Source of the DNA: Phocoena phocoena
Taxonomy: Eukaryota > Chordata > Mammalia > Artiodactyla > Phocoenidae
Length of the DNA: 64,000 bases
Assembly (NCBI RefSeq): GCF_963924675.1
Contig: NC_089225.1
Span: 111,924,313 to 111,988,312 of the forward strand
Direction: 5' to 3'
Below are positions 11,901 through 26,900 of this stretch, one piece after another (the first letter of the stretch is position 1; each line of letters opens with the position of its first letter). Below the pieces are notes generated by a model. It was given only the letters and a program-made list of their open reading frames with translations, ran no database searches and was not told the origin of the DNA. The position numbers and the translations under genes are program-made.

Positions 11901-14900
11901 GCATCAATGACCATATGCTTTCTGAGATGCGTTTCCTTCTATTCCTCCTACAATTTCAACTCAATTATTTTTCTCGCATTTAGTTTCTAATTGTATGGCA
12001 GCCACAACCCTGAGAGAAGAAAATTATTAAAATGAATGCTAACTGCTTTTTTTCAATTAAAAAAAAAATAATTGGTGTCCCGCTCTGCAGTCACGGGTAC
12101 CACAGCTCATACCTGGCCGTGAGGGAGAGGGCATGTCCACTCCCGGAGGTGCAGGGGTGACCTTGGAGGGTCCAAAGGAGTTCATGACCCTTTCTTCTAT
12201 GCTGGGGAGCTCTCTGAACTCCCGAACCGTGAAGACTAGTCTGGAGTCATTGGTGATGGTCTGCAGCTCCGTTCTGTCGATGTTTCGGTCTCCTATCCCT
12301 AAACTCACAATCCCCGAGGAGCTTATCACCTGGGAATACCTGGAAACATCGTCCTGGGATTTGCCACCCAGAAACAGAACCAGGTGTTGGGGCACCCCGT
12401 CTTCTATCCGGCTCCCGGCAGACTTGACAAAGAAATTCCTTGCCACGAATTCCAGGGCTTTGCCAGCGTTCAGCGGAGACCCCCCTTTGAACCTCAGGCG
12501 ACGTATGGCGTCCAGCACACTGGCCTGGGATTTATAGGTCTTCAGGTAAAACTCTGGGAAGACATCATTGCTGAACTGCACGACCCCAATTCTCACTTTA
12601 TTAGGACCAACGTTAAGTCTCCGCACGATCCCGCTAACAAAGTCCCGAATGTGTGCAACGCCGTCCGGCCTCACACTGTCAGAGCTGTCGATTAGGAAGA
12701 CGATGTCTGCAGCATCACTCTCCACGGCTGCGGAGGAAAAGGAAAAAAGAAAACTCAGGACAAGACTGGCACGCATGTGGTTTCGTTTCTGAACTTCGCT
12801 CCATGTTGCACCAAAATATCAACTGACATGAAAATTATAAGCCGATGTGTATGTGTTTAACTCTTTGGCTTTTTTTAATCAATCATCACACATTGGGCCT
12901 TTTGCATCAAAACAATTTCTGCTTCTTGAAATATTTTAAGTTCTCCAAAACTTTCTCTTTCTGAGTTTACTCAATTTTAATTTGGCTTTGGTGTCTGGGT
13001 TACAACTCATTTCAAAAATATAAACAGCACTTAGAAACGAATCCTGGGTTACCATAATCTATGAATCATGAATTGTTACTACCAGAAGGTATTGAGATCA
13101 CCAGCATCAACATCTTTGTTGTGCAAGAAAAGAGATAGCTGAGGACAAAGGCCCTCACTTCATCCAAGGCCACCACTTAGCTAGTGACGGCCCGGAGAAT
13201 CCCAGCTCGCTCCAGCAGGCCACACCATCATTCCTCGTGTTTGATTCATAGTATTTCTTTTTCTCACATATCTCTAGCATTTATGCAAAGTTTTTATTTT
13301 CACTATTATACCCCTATTTTCTTTGCATGAATCCATTTTTAACTATAAAATTAATCAAAAGTCTTAGGAAAGATGAGCCATGGCTTCCTATTAATTAGAA
13401 TTCTAGGTACTTCTTGGATGCCATTTATTAAATAGCTCATACCTTGCCTCTCAACAAATTCGACATTTGCCTCATAAATCACTGGCTACTTATAGTGGAA
13501 ACATAGCACAGCAAAAGCTGAGCAGGTCATGGAATTGAACCATTTATCTTGAGAGAGAGAAAAGCTGGCCAGGCCTACACAGCCAGGACTTGGATTCTCC
13601 AGTGGCACATAAAAGATTTCACAGAACATCAGTATCAGAGACAGCCATGCCCTGATCATATCGGAACACTGACAAAAAGAAAACAAAAATCACCAGACAC
13701 TCCCCATCCTGGATCATAGGCGTGACCACTGCTTCTGTATCAATTTCAGCTTTAGCTGTGAGATTTGGTAAGATATCCAATCATAAAATTACTCCTTCTC
13801 GACAGCATTCGATCCGGGGCAAAGTCCCATTTCCTCAAGCCTTCCACAAAATCATCTATGATGAGTTCAAATCCTATCATAAGTCCTTCCTAACACCCTC
13901 TCGCTGAGATGCCCTGTGGCTCACCAGCATGTGTGTCCTTCCTCCCTGCCACAAGCAATAGACCCAGCCGGTTCAATCTCAGGTGTCCCGTTATTTTAAT
14001 TTTACTTGTGAGCACCATGGCCTTAGAGCCTGTTATTTTTTATATTTTTTTGAAAAGACACAACAAAGAACAAGAAACGCCCAATCTTACCTGGAGGAGG
14101 GTAGAGCGTGCTGGCCAGGAGCTGCTGAATCTGCTCGGAGGTTAGGGTTGTGATGGGTGTCAGCAGTTTCTGCTCCAGGCTGGGCAACTCCCGGAAGGTG
14201 CTCACTGAGAACACGTATTCAGGGCTCAGAGAGATCTTCACCAACTGCTCCTGGTCTGCGTTCCTTGCGATTGTAAGTGGCGCCACACCAAACTGCTTGA
14301 GCTCTACTGCCGATTCATCTACCTCATCATCAGACTTCCCGGAAGAAATGAGGACCAGGAACTGAGGGACACCCTCTTCAATCCGGCTCCCCAGAGGCCT
14401 CTTGAAGATATTCTTTGACACGTACTCCAGGGCGGCCCCAATGTTGATCTGCCTCCCGCCTTTGGGCCGTAGCCGCCTCACCGCGTTCTGCACCTCGTCC
14501 TTGCTGGAGTGGGCGTTCAGCAGGAACTCCACCCTGGGGTCCTCGCTGAACTGGATGACGGCCACCCGGGTCATGTCGAAGCCCACATCCAGGTAGTCAA
14601 CCAGCCTCTCGATGAGGGTACGGATGTACTGAAACTCTGGGCCGGCGCTTTGGGACCCATCGATGAGAAAGACCACATCCCTCTTGCCGCTGACACCTGT
14701 GAATCAAACGTTATCATAGGGCTTCAGCTTCACTGACACCAAATTCTTAGTGTTAATGAACAGCCTCCCAATTTGTCAGAGAATTGCCACCTGACTGGTA
14801 AGGTATCCTAATTCAGGCTATTTGAGTTAGAATACCAGTCCCAGGAGAGAGTCCTGGGCATTTCAGTGATTAAAAGTCAGAGGGAAGAGGAGGAAGCAGC

Positions 14901-17900
14901 AAAGGGCAAGGAAAAGTAAGTCAGCGGGAGGAAGAACCTAGACACACAGGAGCCAGGTCTAGACCGAGTGGGGATGGGGTTTTGGGAAGGAGGGGATCGA
15001 ACCTGTGACAGATGACACTCATAGGTCAAGTGGGACAGTGCCCGACAACTGACTACTGGGATTTGCCAGATGGAGGGGCCTTGACCAGAGCACCTTCTGT
15101 GGAGCAGGGAGAGCAAACAACAGGTTAGGGTGTGTCCAGAGAAGAATTGTAGACAGCAACACTTTATAAAGGAGCCTGGAGCACTGCTGCAGGTGGGAGC
15201 AGGGCATCAAGGGAGAGTTTTTACGAGAAAAGAAAAGGCATTGCGTTTGTATCATGAAAGGAATCACCCAGTACGTCAGAGAACTGATGACGCAGGAGAG
15301 AGGAAGAGAGTTGCAGGTGACACCCTTGAGTAGGGAAGTGGTGAGGCTGCCCAGGGAAGCAGGGACAGTTCATCCAAGTAACGGGAGGAAGCCAAGACAT
15401 GGACACTGATGCTGGGACAGACAGTAAGGCTTCTGGAAGTTCTTTTCCAATTGACTTATATTTTCTCAGTGAAATGGGAATCAAGATCACCAGCTCAGAG
15501 TAAGCTGTGGGAGGAGAAGTGTAGAAGAAGCAGGAGAAGGAGAAGGTAGAAAACAGTCATCTTGAAGAGCGGGAGAGCTGATAGACCAGGAGTCGTACTG
15601 TTGTAGAAACATAGGCTTTTGTGTATAAGTGAGGTGCACACACACGATGACAGCATTTCTGAAGTGCCTTCTTGGGAGTACCAGTACCTCCAATGCACCG
15701 TAAAAAAAGATGGCGGAGGGGATAAATTGGGAGTTTGGGATTGACATAGACATGCTACTGTATTTAAAATAGATAACCAACAAGGACCTACTGTAGAGCA
15801 CAGGGAACTCTACTCAATATTCTATAATAACCTAAATGGGAAAAGAATTTTTAAGATAATAGATACATGTGCATGTAAAACTGAATCACTTTGCTGTACA
15901 CCTGAGGCTAACACAACATTGTAAATCAACTCGACTCCAGTATAAAGTAAAAACAAAAAAAAAAAAAAAGAAAGAAAAAGGACTGCTGCAGCCAAACAAG
16001 GTTGGGAAATGCTGTGTTCCCTTATTGTACTGGGGATACACAACACATATCAATTAGGGCCCAACCAAAACCAAAAAGACCCTCACTTCATTTATCCCAC
16101 TGCCTTCTCAAATTTATTTGATGGCAAGCCCTCTAGAACATTCCAGGGAAGCCTTGCAGGGCGAGCCGCACTCGGCATGGACATCAGCGAGGGAAGCAAT
16201 CCCTCTGTGCAGCACCGTGCCAGTCACCCTCACCCACCCAAACAGCACTGTGTCCTACGTCGACTTTCCTCTCACTTGCTTTTACTCTTCCCTCCCCCTT
16301 CCCCGCGAGCCCTTCCTAGTTTCCGCTCCCCAAGCCTTGATGCGGACGGTTCTGTAGAATGTGAACCACACGGGAGTGAGGATGCATGTGCCTGTTCACC
16401 GCTGTGCCCTCCCCACCCGAGTGTCCAGGGAGGGCAGGCGCTCTGTGGGCATTTTGGGAAGGGTGGGTCTATCTGAGCCCCCTTCCTTCTGAGCAAGTAA
16501 GGTTCCCTCCACTTTCCAGTTCATTGTATCAGGCCTAGGAAAGGGGAACAGGAAGGAGGAGATAGAATAAGCCGAGGTCATAACAGCCAGGTGGCCTTCC
16601 TGCCAGTTAAGACACTTACTTCTCTGCACCAAGCAAAGACACAGACCTACGAGAGAATAGACTTGAGGATACGGGGTGGGAGAAGGGTAAGCTGTGACAA
16701 AGTGAGAGAGTGGCATGGACATATATACACTACCAAACGTAAAATAGCTAGCTAGTGGGAAGAAGCCGCATAGCACAGGGAGATCAGCTCGGTGCTTTGT
16801 GACCACCTAGAGGGGTGGGATAGGGAGGGTGGGAGGGAGGGAGACGCAAGAGGGAAGAGATACGGGAACATATGTATATGTATAACTGATTCACTTTGTT
16901 ATAAAGCAGAAACTAACACACCATTGTAAAGCAATTATGCTCCAATAAAGATGTAAAAAAAAAAAAAAGCAATCTTGACACATTGGGTCTGGAGATAACA
17001 ATGTTTCAGAGACTGTGCTCTAGCCTGATAGGCCACCTGTGGTTAAACTCCCTCCTCGATCACAGGAGACGGCCAGCTGGACCGACCAGGGGAAGTCTGG
17101 ACCCGGCATTGAACTGGAACTATCAATTAGATGGCCTCTCTTTTCAGTTGGTTATACAGAGCCTTTATGCAGAATTAGGGGTCTGGGCTGAAAGCCAAGC
17201 CTACGCCCATCTTTGAGACTTGAATTTGGCCAAAAACATGAATCTTAGCATCTTCGCAAGCCATTTCTGGCACCAAGCCCACGTGGTTCCTGATTCTTCG
17301 CGTAACTCTGGTTTTCACTCCCTACAGCTGAGGAAACAAAACTGAGAATACTTTGTAACACACAGTCCAAACAAGTAGCCCCAGATATTTCAAGGAATGA
17401 AGAGCCAAAGAATCCGCTCCTTACCCGGGCTCGTTACAGGGACCACAGACGCCCGCAACCTGCTCAGCTCCTCGCGGCTGAGCTGGGTCACCCTTTCGGA
17501 GATGACCTGTTGGATGGTCCCCAGCTGCCGGAAGGTGGGAATGGCCACTGCGAAGTCCGGGATGAGGGAGATGGTCTGCATCTCCGTGATGTCAGCGTTC
17601 CCGATGCCGATGCCGATGGGCACGGCTCCTCCCCTCTTCAGGACCACGGAGGGACCTCTCACATCATCCCCAGACCTGCCGGCCGCGAGGACGACCAGGA
17701 GCTGGGGGATGCCTTCTGCTATGCGGCTCCCGGCGGAGCCAATCAGGATGTTCCTCAGGACGAAGTCCAGGGCGGCCCCGGTGTTGGGGGTTGGCCCGCC
17801 CAGCAGCGTCAGCCCGCGGATAGCACTGACGATGCTCTGCTGGTCCATGTAGGAATTCAGGTAGAACTCGGGCCTGGTCCGGTCGCTGTACTGCACCACA

Positions 17901-20900
17901 GCTACGCGCACCCGGTCCGCACCCACGTCCAGGCTCTCCACCACTCTCTGGACAAACTCCTTCAACAGCGGGAAGCCGTTCCTGACACCGTCGGAGCCGT
18001 CGATCAGAAACACCACATCCTTTTCACCTGAAACTAGACGGAAGACAGCCTCTGTGGCTCACACGGGACACAATAGGGATAATTTCATACCAATCTGTGG
18101 TGGACCGAATAACTCCTAAGATATCCAACCCCTAATCCCTGGAATTTATATGGAAGAAAATCTGCAGGTGTGATTAAATTAAGGATTAGAGGCATGGGGA
18201 GATTGCCCTGGATTATCCAGGTAGATCCAGTGTAATCAATCTCGTGTCCTTATAAAAGGGAGATAAGAGGATTAGAGTTAGAGGGAGAAGAGGTAAGGAT
18301 GGAAACAAGAGGCCAGAGATATGAGAAGATCTGCTTTGAAGATCTGCTGGCTTTGAAGATGGAGGAGGGGGCCATGGATCTGCTGGCTTTGAAGATGGAG
18401 GAGGGGGCCGTGGACCAAGGATGCAGGCAGCCCCTAGACACTGGAAAAGATAAGGAAGTGGGTAATCGGCCAGAAACTGCAGAAGGAAAGCAATGCTGAC
18501 ACCTTGATCTTAGCCCAGTAGAACAGGTTTTGGATTTCCGACCGCTAAGACTTAAGATAGTAAATTCATTCTGCTTTAAGCCACTAAATTTATCGTAATT
18601 TATTAAAGCAGGATTAGGAAACTGATGCACCAATACATACAGATAGCCCTTTTACTTTAGAACTTTTCCACGTTTGAACAGTATTGTTAAGTTTCAACGT
18701 TGTCCTCAAGAAGGAATGTTGGGGGCAGGGAGAGAGACATGGTCGGCGGAGTCTGCACAACCGTTAGCACTTTATAGATGAGGGGTTTCAAATGATGTAC
18801 TGCAAGTCACAGCGGATAAATGGGGGAAAACGTAACCCAGATGTCCAGGTTACAACCCAAAACCCACAGCGAACGTGCTCAACAGTCAATGTAGAGAAGC
18901 TCTAGCTGTTCTATTTTCAATCAAAGGGATTATATGTGAAATTAATTACTCTTTTTGCTGCAGTTTTATCACCAAATGCAAAGCGGTTGAGCATGAAGTC
19001 ATGGTAACGAAGATGAGTACCGAGAAACTTTAATGCAGCGTTTATAATGGGAATGTGCCTGCCTCTCTTCATGCTTTATGGTTTTCATGAATGCAGAGAA
19101 TGAATTATGACACAGTGATACCCACTTAAAATAAGAAATTGGGGAAATATATGAAGATGAAAACTGTGTTAGCTCTAATGTGACCGTGTTATATGGCTTT
19201 TATTATATATATAGTAAAAACTGTGTTCTTTTTTAAGAAAAGGATTATTTTTAACCACTGATATAGCTAAATTTTATAATGTCCTTAAAAATAATCACCC
19301 TGACTCTCCGGTTTTGCCCTAGAGAGCAGTTAGAGAGTCACCTCGGGGAAAGAAAAGCCATATTCCATTGTTCCTGCAGAAATCACCTATCTTTCTTGGA
19401 AACCCAAGGAGGGCTTCTACCCGGAGACCAGGAGCCAGCCGCCTACCATCGACTCAAGCATGGGACAACTGGGCTGCAGAAGCAACCAGAAGTTCTATGC
19501 CTTACCTGGTGCTGGCGCCCCATTTTGCACCGATTTTAAGAGGTTTACAATCTGTGGTTGAAGGTCTCCAATCTTGGGAAGAGACTCCGCAACCAGGATA
19601 AAGGCAGGGGATGGTACCATCTGCTCCAACTCGGCAGGGTCTGCGTTCTTGGCCTGGAGGATGAAGGGCACCACACCGCTCTGTTTCAGGTTGAGAGCTG
19701 GCCCGTCCACACGATCGGATGACCTTCCTGCCACCAGCAGCACCAGGAACTGAAGCACTCCGTCCTCGACCCGGCTTCCAGTGGACTTCACAAAGATGTA
19801 CCTCTGCGCGTAGTCCAGGGCATAGCCCAGGTTGAGGGCTTTGCCCGTCTTGATCTTCATTCTCTTCACGAGATTCAGGATCTCGGGCTTGTTCTGGTGC
19901 TCATCAAAACGAGACTCCACCCTGACATCGTCACTGTACTGAGCCACCGCAATCCGGGTCCTGTCAGGTTTCACGTCCAGCTCATCAATGACCTTGTAGA
20001 GGAAGTCGCGGACGGCAGGGAACTGGCCCACAAGATTGGCTGAGCCATCAAAGAGGAACAGGACGTCTCGCTTGCTCTCTACAACGAAGGAGAGTTAGGA
20101 CACAGTGAGGGACAAGAACACAACAAGCACCAAACTGACCTCAGCCCAGAACCACCAGCTTTTGGTAATGGGAGTTCACAAAATTCATCTGGTATCACTG
20201 CACCAGCAAGGGAAGAGAAAACCCACAACAGGTGTCTTTCAAATGCCCCCTCTCATCCATGCACAGGATCAGGACAACTAGATCGGTCTGCCCAACCTAA
20301 CATCATGCTTCCTCAACAAAGCAGGCCAAGGAAAAGCCCAGAGGGTCCTGTTCTTATATCAGGTGGCAACCACTCTAGGAGAACAGACAGTGTTTTCAAA
20401 TTGTTATAAACAGAACTATTGAAAATATGGTCCTGTTGTTCTTCTGCTTAAAAATTGATCTGTCTCTAGTGACAAAGGCTGATATGGGTTATCCACCTGA
20501 CACATAGACATGCTCTAATTAGATCCTCTTTTCATTAAATTTGAGCTTATGGGTTAGAACCCAAAATAGTGTCCATTATCGGTCTGTGGGTCAGGATCTC
20601 TGTCAGTGATTTCCAATCTGCTGTGATCAGACAACAGAAAACACGGACATAGGGGGCTACGGCATGTCATGTGAACATTATTTTCGGCACACACGGTTCT
20701 TAGAACTATTTTGATTATGTTTCAGTGGGATCTATCTTGCTACCCATCTGTGATGTCAGCGACTGGTAGATCTAAGAGTCTGTATCTCATCACCCTAGTA
20801 ATCTGCGTCATCATCATCATCCAGACTTCCTTTGGAAACCATTTTCCATTTTGCCATCACATAAAGATACAGCCTTCATTGGGTTTATGACAAATAATTT

Positions 20901-23900
20901 TCTAGATACAGCAGATTTGGAGCATAAAAATATCATATCAGGAAAATCCTTTCCATTTTTAAATGCTCCCAATTCATACTCATGTATGAAAGGGAATCCA
21001 TCTCTCTCTCTTTCTCTGTTTTTCTCCCATCTCCATCTGGATTTGCTCACCAGAATCTTCAGGGGTATTGGGGCAAAAAAAATAAATAAGTAAAGCTTCT
21101 GAATCAAGAGTGGGACAACCAGGACAGAACGTAAACTGGATTTTCTAGACTTTAGACAGAGCATCTGAGCTTGCTGGTAGAGTGTCTCAAGCCCCCCTTC
21201 AAAATCCTTCAACTAAAGAGAGCCCATCATCTTTCTATAGCTTATTGCCACGCTCTGGAGTTCAGATCGGGCCATCTGCCTGCCAAAGTGGTGTCAGGGG
21301 GGAAGAGGGAGCCCGGAACAGTCGGAGAGCGTTACCTGGCTGGGCGAGTGGCACTTCCTCCACACCTCCACTAACATAAGTGGTTAGGGGCTGAATCAGC
21401 TGGTGAGACAAAGCAGGCAGGGAGCTGAAATCATCCATGAGATATACTAGGCTCGGGTTAAAAGCTATCTGCTCAAGCTCTGCCTTATTGGCCTGGCTAG
21501 CGCCCACACAAAAGGTCAGGATGCCTGCGCGTGCTAGGGCGTTGGCAGCTTGCAAATAAGAGTCCTCAGACTGCCCGGCTGTGAACAAGAGCAGGAGTTG
21601 CGGCACACGGTCCCGGATCCTGCTGCCGCCAGCTTCGGTGAAGTGGTTGTCATGGACATAGCTTAGGGCTGCGCCCGTGTTCAGGCCCAAACCCCCCTTG
21701 AGCTGCAGCTGCCTCAGGTGAGCTAGCAATTCTGACTTGGTCTGGTAGGTGTTTAGAGAGAACTCCGTCACCGGAGTGTCACTGAATTGCACTAAACCGA
21801 CACGAATATGGTCGCTTCCAACATCAAGGCTGTCAACTACATTCATGACAAAGTCCCGCACGTAAGGGAAATTGGTCTTTCCAACGTTGAACGATCCATC
21901 CAAAAGAAAGATGATATCCCTTTTGTTTACGTGAACTGCAGTGGAGCACAGAAAACAAAGTGAGACATACACAACCGCAGAGGGCTTCCTCATGTGTGCC
22001 CACAGCCCAGGCACACATGCCAACATGTAGAACACAGAGAACATCAGTGAGGCCAAGCACGTCCGTCTCATAAAATATGGCAGAAAGCTGCATATTTTCC
22101 TCCAGTGGGGGCTGGTGTTTGTGAGGAGTATTGATAGCCAACGTTACGAAACCAAGTTGGCTCACAGAGAGATACAGTGCCAAAAGCTAGAATGTTTACA
22201 ACCAACAAAAGTGATCAGAATCCTTGAAACAGAACATTCCTTCCCTGGAAATGAATTCTGCAAGGGTGTTGCTCCTTTCTGCATCACTCGGCTTACGACC
22301 ACGGTCAGAGCCAGGTTTACCTGGGCGAGACTGGGTCCCCCTGGGTTTCCCTCTACACATTTACAGATAAATTTCCACTTACAGATAGATTAGAAGGGTT
22401 AGCCCAAGTTAACCTGAGAACATGAGTTCCCTAAGGCTAAAAAAAAAATCAACAAAATTAGGCTGTTCTCATCTTGAAATATTCCTAGGGAGGCCCACTT
22501 GTCATTCTCTACTGACTCTCCCATAGAAGAGTCATGGCATTGGCAAGCAATAATCCAACCAGTGCCCATGGGGATTCCTCCTGAGTGAGATCACAGGATC
22601 ATGGAAACACATTAAAATGCAAAGAGACTCCTTGCTATGCTGGGCTGAGGTTGTGCTCATAAAGAATCGAAAGTACAGTTCTCAAATCAGAGTGTTTTCC
22701 CCAACACATGCCACCAAATTCTTTCCCATCTCTTCCCTGATGTTTCACTAAAATTGAAGCCTAACGACTACTTATATCCTATGTTCTGTCAAATTGAACT
22801 TTGGCTCTGAAAGTGTGGATTAGAAGTCTTAAGGAAATAAAAGAGAGAGAGAGGATTTTAGAAGACCAGAGAGCTTGAGGAGAAAGCATGCATCCATGCA
22901 CTGTGGGTCATGCACCGAACTTCCAGTGGTGAAGTTTGTGAGGCAGAAAAGCTTGTTTCTGTGATATCCATCTTCTTTAAGGACGGTGAATTGCACTGAT
23001 TCAATTCGTAAGCTCATTGACTCTTATCCTGTCTTTAAAAATAACTGTTCAGTGATAACCGTAATAAATGAGGGGTTTGGGAAACCACTGGGTTTTTATC
23101 TGCACAAGCATCCCCTCACTATGCTTCCCCATTGAAGGAAATCCCTTAAAGAGAGAGGACAGAGGATGAATGCTCAGGTTTGGACCATTTAGAAGTAAAC
23201 TGTCTACTTGGGAAAGGAAGAGCCAGGCTTCGTCTTGGTGGAGGCGGGAGGGGGCTGGACAGGAGTCACCAGTAGAGACAGAACACTAGGACCTCAAGAG
23301 GGATCGGAACAGAGAGGTGATCTCTCGGCCAGAAGCTTCAAAGACAGGTGGTCTCTGGCCCTATAGCCTAAGTCACATGATTCTTATTTTATGACATTTT
23401 AAGACATGCAGTTGTATCACATGGTGTTTTAAGTCATATTTTTCCCAAGTCGGGGTAAAAGGAAACCCGAAATAAATCTTGTTGGTTGCTATGGTTTCCA
23501 TCATTTAAAAGGCGTCTCTCAGCTGAACACAAATAAAACTTGGGTTGGCTTTTTCCCCAGAGACTCTGCCTGGAGACAGCCCCTCACGTGTCTGACACCC
23601 TCCCCACCGCACCTTCAGTGGTTCCAGAGAGCGTCCTGAGAGGCGCCAGCAAGCCAGGCAGCACGCCCTGCAAAGGGGCGGCTCGGAACTCGGCAGGAAT
23701 GAACACCAGGGAGGAATCGAAAGCGATCTCTTCCAGCTCAGCCCGGTCGGCCACCTTGTTCCCGACGGCAAAGGCCATGATGCCGCTTCTCTTCAGCTCC
23801 TGGGCAGGCTGGCTGACTTCGTCTAAGGACTTACCACCTGTAATCAGCACCAAAAGCTTAGGGACCCCCTCGGCGGCCCGATAACCGGCCGCCTCCGTGA

Positions 23901-26900
23901 ACAGGTTGTCCCGAACAAAGTCCAGAGCAGAGCCTGTGTACGAGGCCGAGCCATCCATGGGCTTCATCTTCCTCACGGCAGTTATGATCTCCCTCTTGGT
24001 GGGGTAGGTATTGAAATAAAACTCCGGCCTCACTGTGTCTGCATACTGAGCCACTGCCACTTGGATATAATCCTGTCCGATCTCCAGCCTCTGGATGACC
24101 TTGGCAACGAAGTCGCGGATTGCGTTGAAGCTGACCAGTCCCAGTGCAGAAGAGCCATCCACCAGGAAAACTATGTCCCTCTTGTTGATTTCAATGACTG
24201 TAGGTAGCAACGTGACAAGGTGAGTAGAATAGCCTTACGCATCACGTTCAGTATGACTGTCTACCCAGCTGACACCACCCAAGGGGAGTTCCCTTTGCCC
24301 TGGCCAATGTCAAGTCCATGGGAGCCCCTGAGGAATTTGTCCTAACACACACATGAGTTATAGCTGCGCTACTTATAGCTTCCCTACGGCTAGCAGGTGG
24401 GGCTCCCCAACCCCCCACCCTCTCTTAGTACTTTTTACAAAATAGTTGCACAAAAATCAATGTAGGTTTATTCACCACTTATTTACCCTATTGTCACTAA
24501 AAATGTCAGAAAGCTCTTTTCTACCATAAACCCATAGCTTGGGTTTTAGAGGTGAGAACGAAGCCATAGCTCAAATAATTAAAGAAGCAGTCAGTGTCTG
24601 CTCGGAGAGCCCCGTGCTTCACAATCCTGATTTCATGAACACCTACTGCCAAGTGCAAAACTTGAAAAAGCATAAGCGCCTCTATTCCTTTTGGTACTCT
24701 TGTCCCTGCCTTGATTTTTTCAGGCAAGGGGAAAAAAACACCAATTATTTGGCATCATAAACTTATAAAAAGGAAATCAATGTCAAAACTAGGAAGTGGC
24801 CCAGAAGTATTTGCATTTAAGAGAGAGGCATTGTGCAGGTCCCACGTCACATGTTAAGGTTATGATAATCCAAAGACAAATCACGAAGCAAAAACACCTT
24901 AACAAGATCACTGCCTCCAAGTGACTATGAACTTGTGTCCACCTGCTGTATCGACACCCAGGCAGCACACCTGAGTCTCGGGAACCGAGGCTCATATCGG
25001 ACCACAGCACCCCATCCAGAAAACGGAGAAGAGGCTTCCGAGACTCGTAAGATCGTAAATGGTCCAAGCAGAGGCAGGAGTGCTTGCGATTTATTGAATG
25101 CTCATCTGCATATGAGGAGGCCTCACTACCCCCTGCAGTCAGATGGATGGCACGTAGCACTTTAGTTCCCTTGATGTTTGATTATATTGACAGCACTGGC
25201 CCAAACTCTCCTCTTTAAGAGAAAACATGTTAATGTACCATAGATACAAAGCATTCAGGGACAGGCGCGTGGGGACCACTGCTTTGGCATTGAGTCGTGG
25301 TGTAAACAGTGAGTTCCAAGTCCTCCAACTCTCCATCGAAGCCTGCAGACACGTGGATTCTCCCTACCCGGGGGTTGCTGAGAGACCCTGAGAGCCGCAC
25401 CCCCGCTTCCTCCCTCTCCCTCTCTCCATATACACCTAAAAGCCATATACACAGCTATGCAGCTAACCACACGTGTGCTTTCTAGACACATACAAGGAGA
25501 GCGAGCTCACCCGGAAACACCCACCCTCACAACGCGCCTTCCATACCGTGGATGTAGGAGTTGAAACGATAAATGCAGAGCTTCCTGAATTCAATAAGGT
25601 GCATGCAACACATGGGTAGATGGAGAGGAAGGCAGATCCCTTTCACACCCCCGGTCTCTGGGCTGACTCACCCCCACCCCGTCTCCTCCCTCCCCCTCCA
25701 GTAAGAGTTCTCCTCTTCCTGCTGCGAGATGGCAACAGAGCCGTCTCCCCTCTTTCACAGGGTTCTGCTGGGGCTGGGTGTGAACCCCCGTTACCACGGT
25801 GACCCTGAAGGTCCTGTAACCAGTCGACTGTAGCCCTCACCTCCCTATTGACCCACAGGATGCCAAGCCCCCTGCAAGCTCAGGACCGGTGGCAGAGTCC
25901 TCGCTCTCCCACGCTCCTGTTCCCAGGCAAAATCTCTTCCAGCAAACGTCCAGCCCCCATCGCCCTTCCTCGCTGCTGTCTTCCTCTGCACCCTCCTCTT
26001 AGGGTGGCTCAAGGCTACTCCTAGGTGATTCTTCTCAGTGACTTGGGGACCCTGACCTCCAATAAAGCAGGTCCTCCTGTCCCCGCCAGCTTCACTGAGA
26101 AAGAAGCCACTGGAGGAGTTCACCCAAGCTGGTGATGCGTGCGCCCTAACCCAGAGGCTTCTCCAGGCTTCCAGGCATCAGTGAGCTCCAGGCCCACCTC
26201 CCCCTGACAGTCCTGGGTGCGGCCAGGTTCCCTCGTGCTGCACGACTGACCGCCACACCTGGCACCTTGTTCCTTCTGCTTCTGTCCTGCAGCTCCTCGC
26301 AGCAGCCTTCCCTGGCCACTTGACCTACAGCTCTCTTTCCCCGTTCTTTCCATGACAGCCCCCTTTAGTGTCCTCATCTGTCACACTCTGGGAGTAGTTT
26401 TCTGGTCGTTGGTTTACGTTTTCGTGATCTATCTCCCCATTATACTGCAACGAGCCAGCGGCCACATCAGTCTGGGTCCCCAGTGCTTGGCCTGGTGTCC
26501 AGCACATACCTGATAGCTAAGAATATCTGTTGAATATTTACAGATGAAGCACAAAGATTAAAGACGGTTTTGTAAGTGAGGAGTGAAAGTCAGCTAGGGA
26601 AAGCTGAAATAAGGGCCTGGACTGCCATACATAAAAATGAACTTGAAACTTCTCCTGGAACAGAAATATCCTTTCATCCTCTGTCATCAGTTCAAAACAC
26701 TGGAGCCCAGAAAGTCTGTGTGGGCTGCCCAGGATCACACAGCTCGTTAACATAAGACCTAGGACCAAAGGCCCGCTCTTCGGACAGCAGCCATGGCGCT
26801 CCCTGAGTGTTTACAAAACCTATGGAAGTCATTCTTTTGTTTCCAAAAGCATGCAAGCCCAGAGAAACTTTAATATTGATAGATTGTATTCCAATCAGAG

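Larger units (their letters stand above)
14697..17424 (-). other. COL6A3 intron 8
   Basis: 2,728 nt intron. The stretch 14870-15600 is purine-rich and resembles an old interspersed repeat that I cannot assign. It is followed by two L1 3' ends (15719-15972 and 16633-16968) on the + strand. Confidence 0.8.
18034..19505 (-). other. COL6A3 intron 7
   Basis: 1,472 nt intron holding an old LTR relic (18093-18630); the remainder is A/T-rich with nothing recognised. Confidence 0.82.

Noticed and set aside
17510..18031. 173-codon open frame on the + strand
   Set aside because: It is the antisense shadow of COL6A3 exon 8 (N5); similar shadows lie opposite exons 5, 7, 9, 10 and 11.
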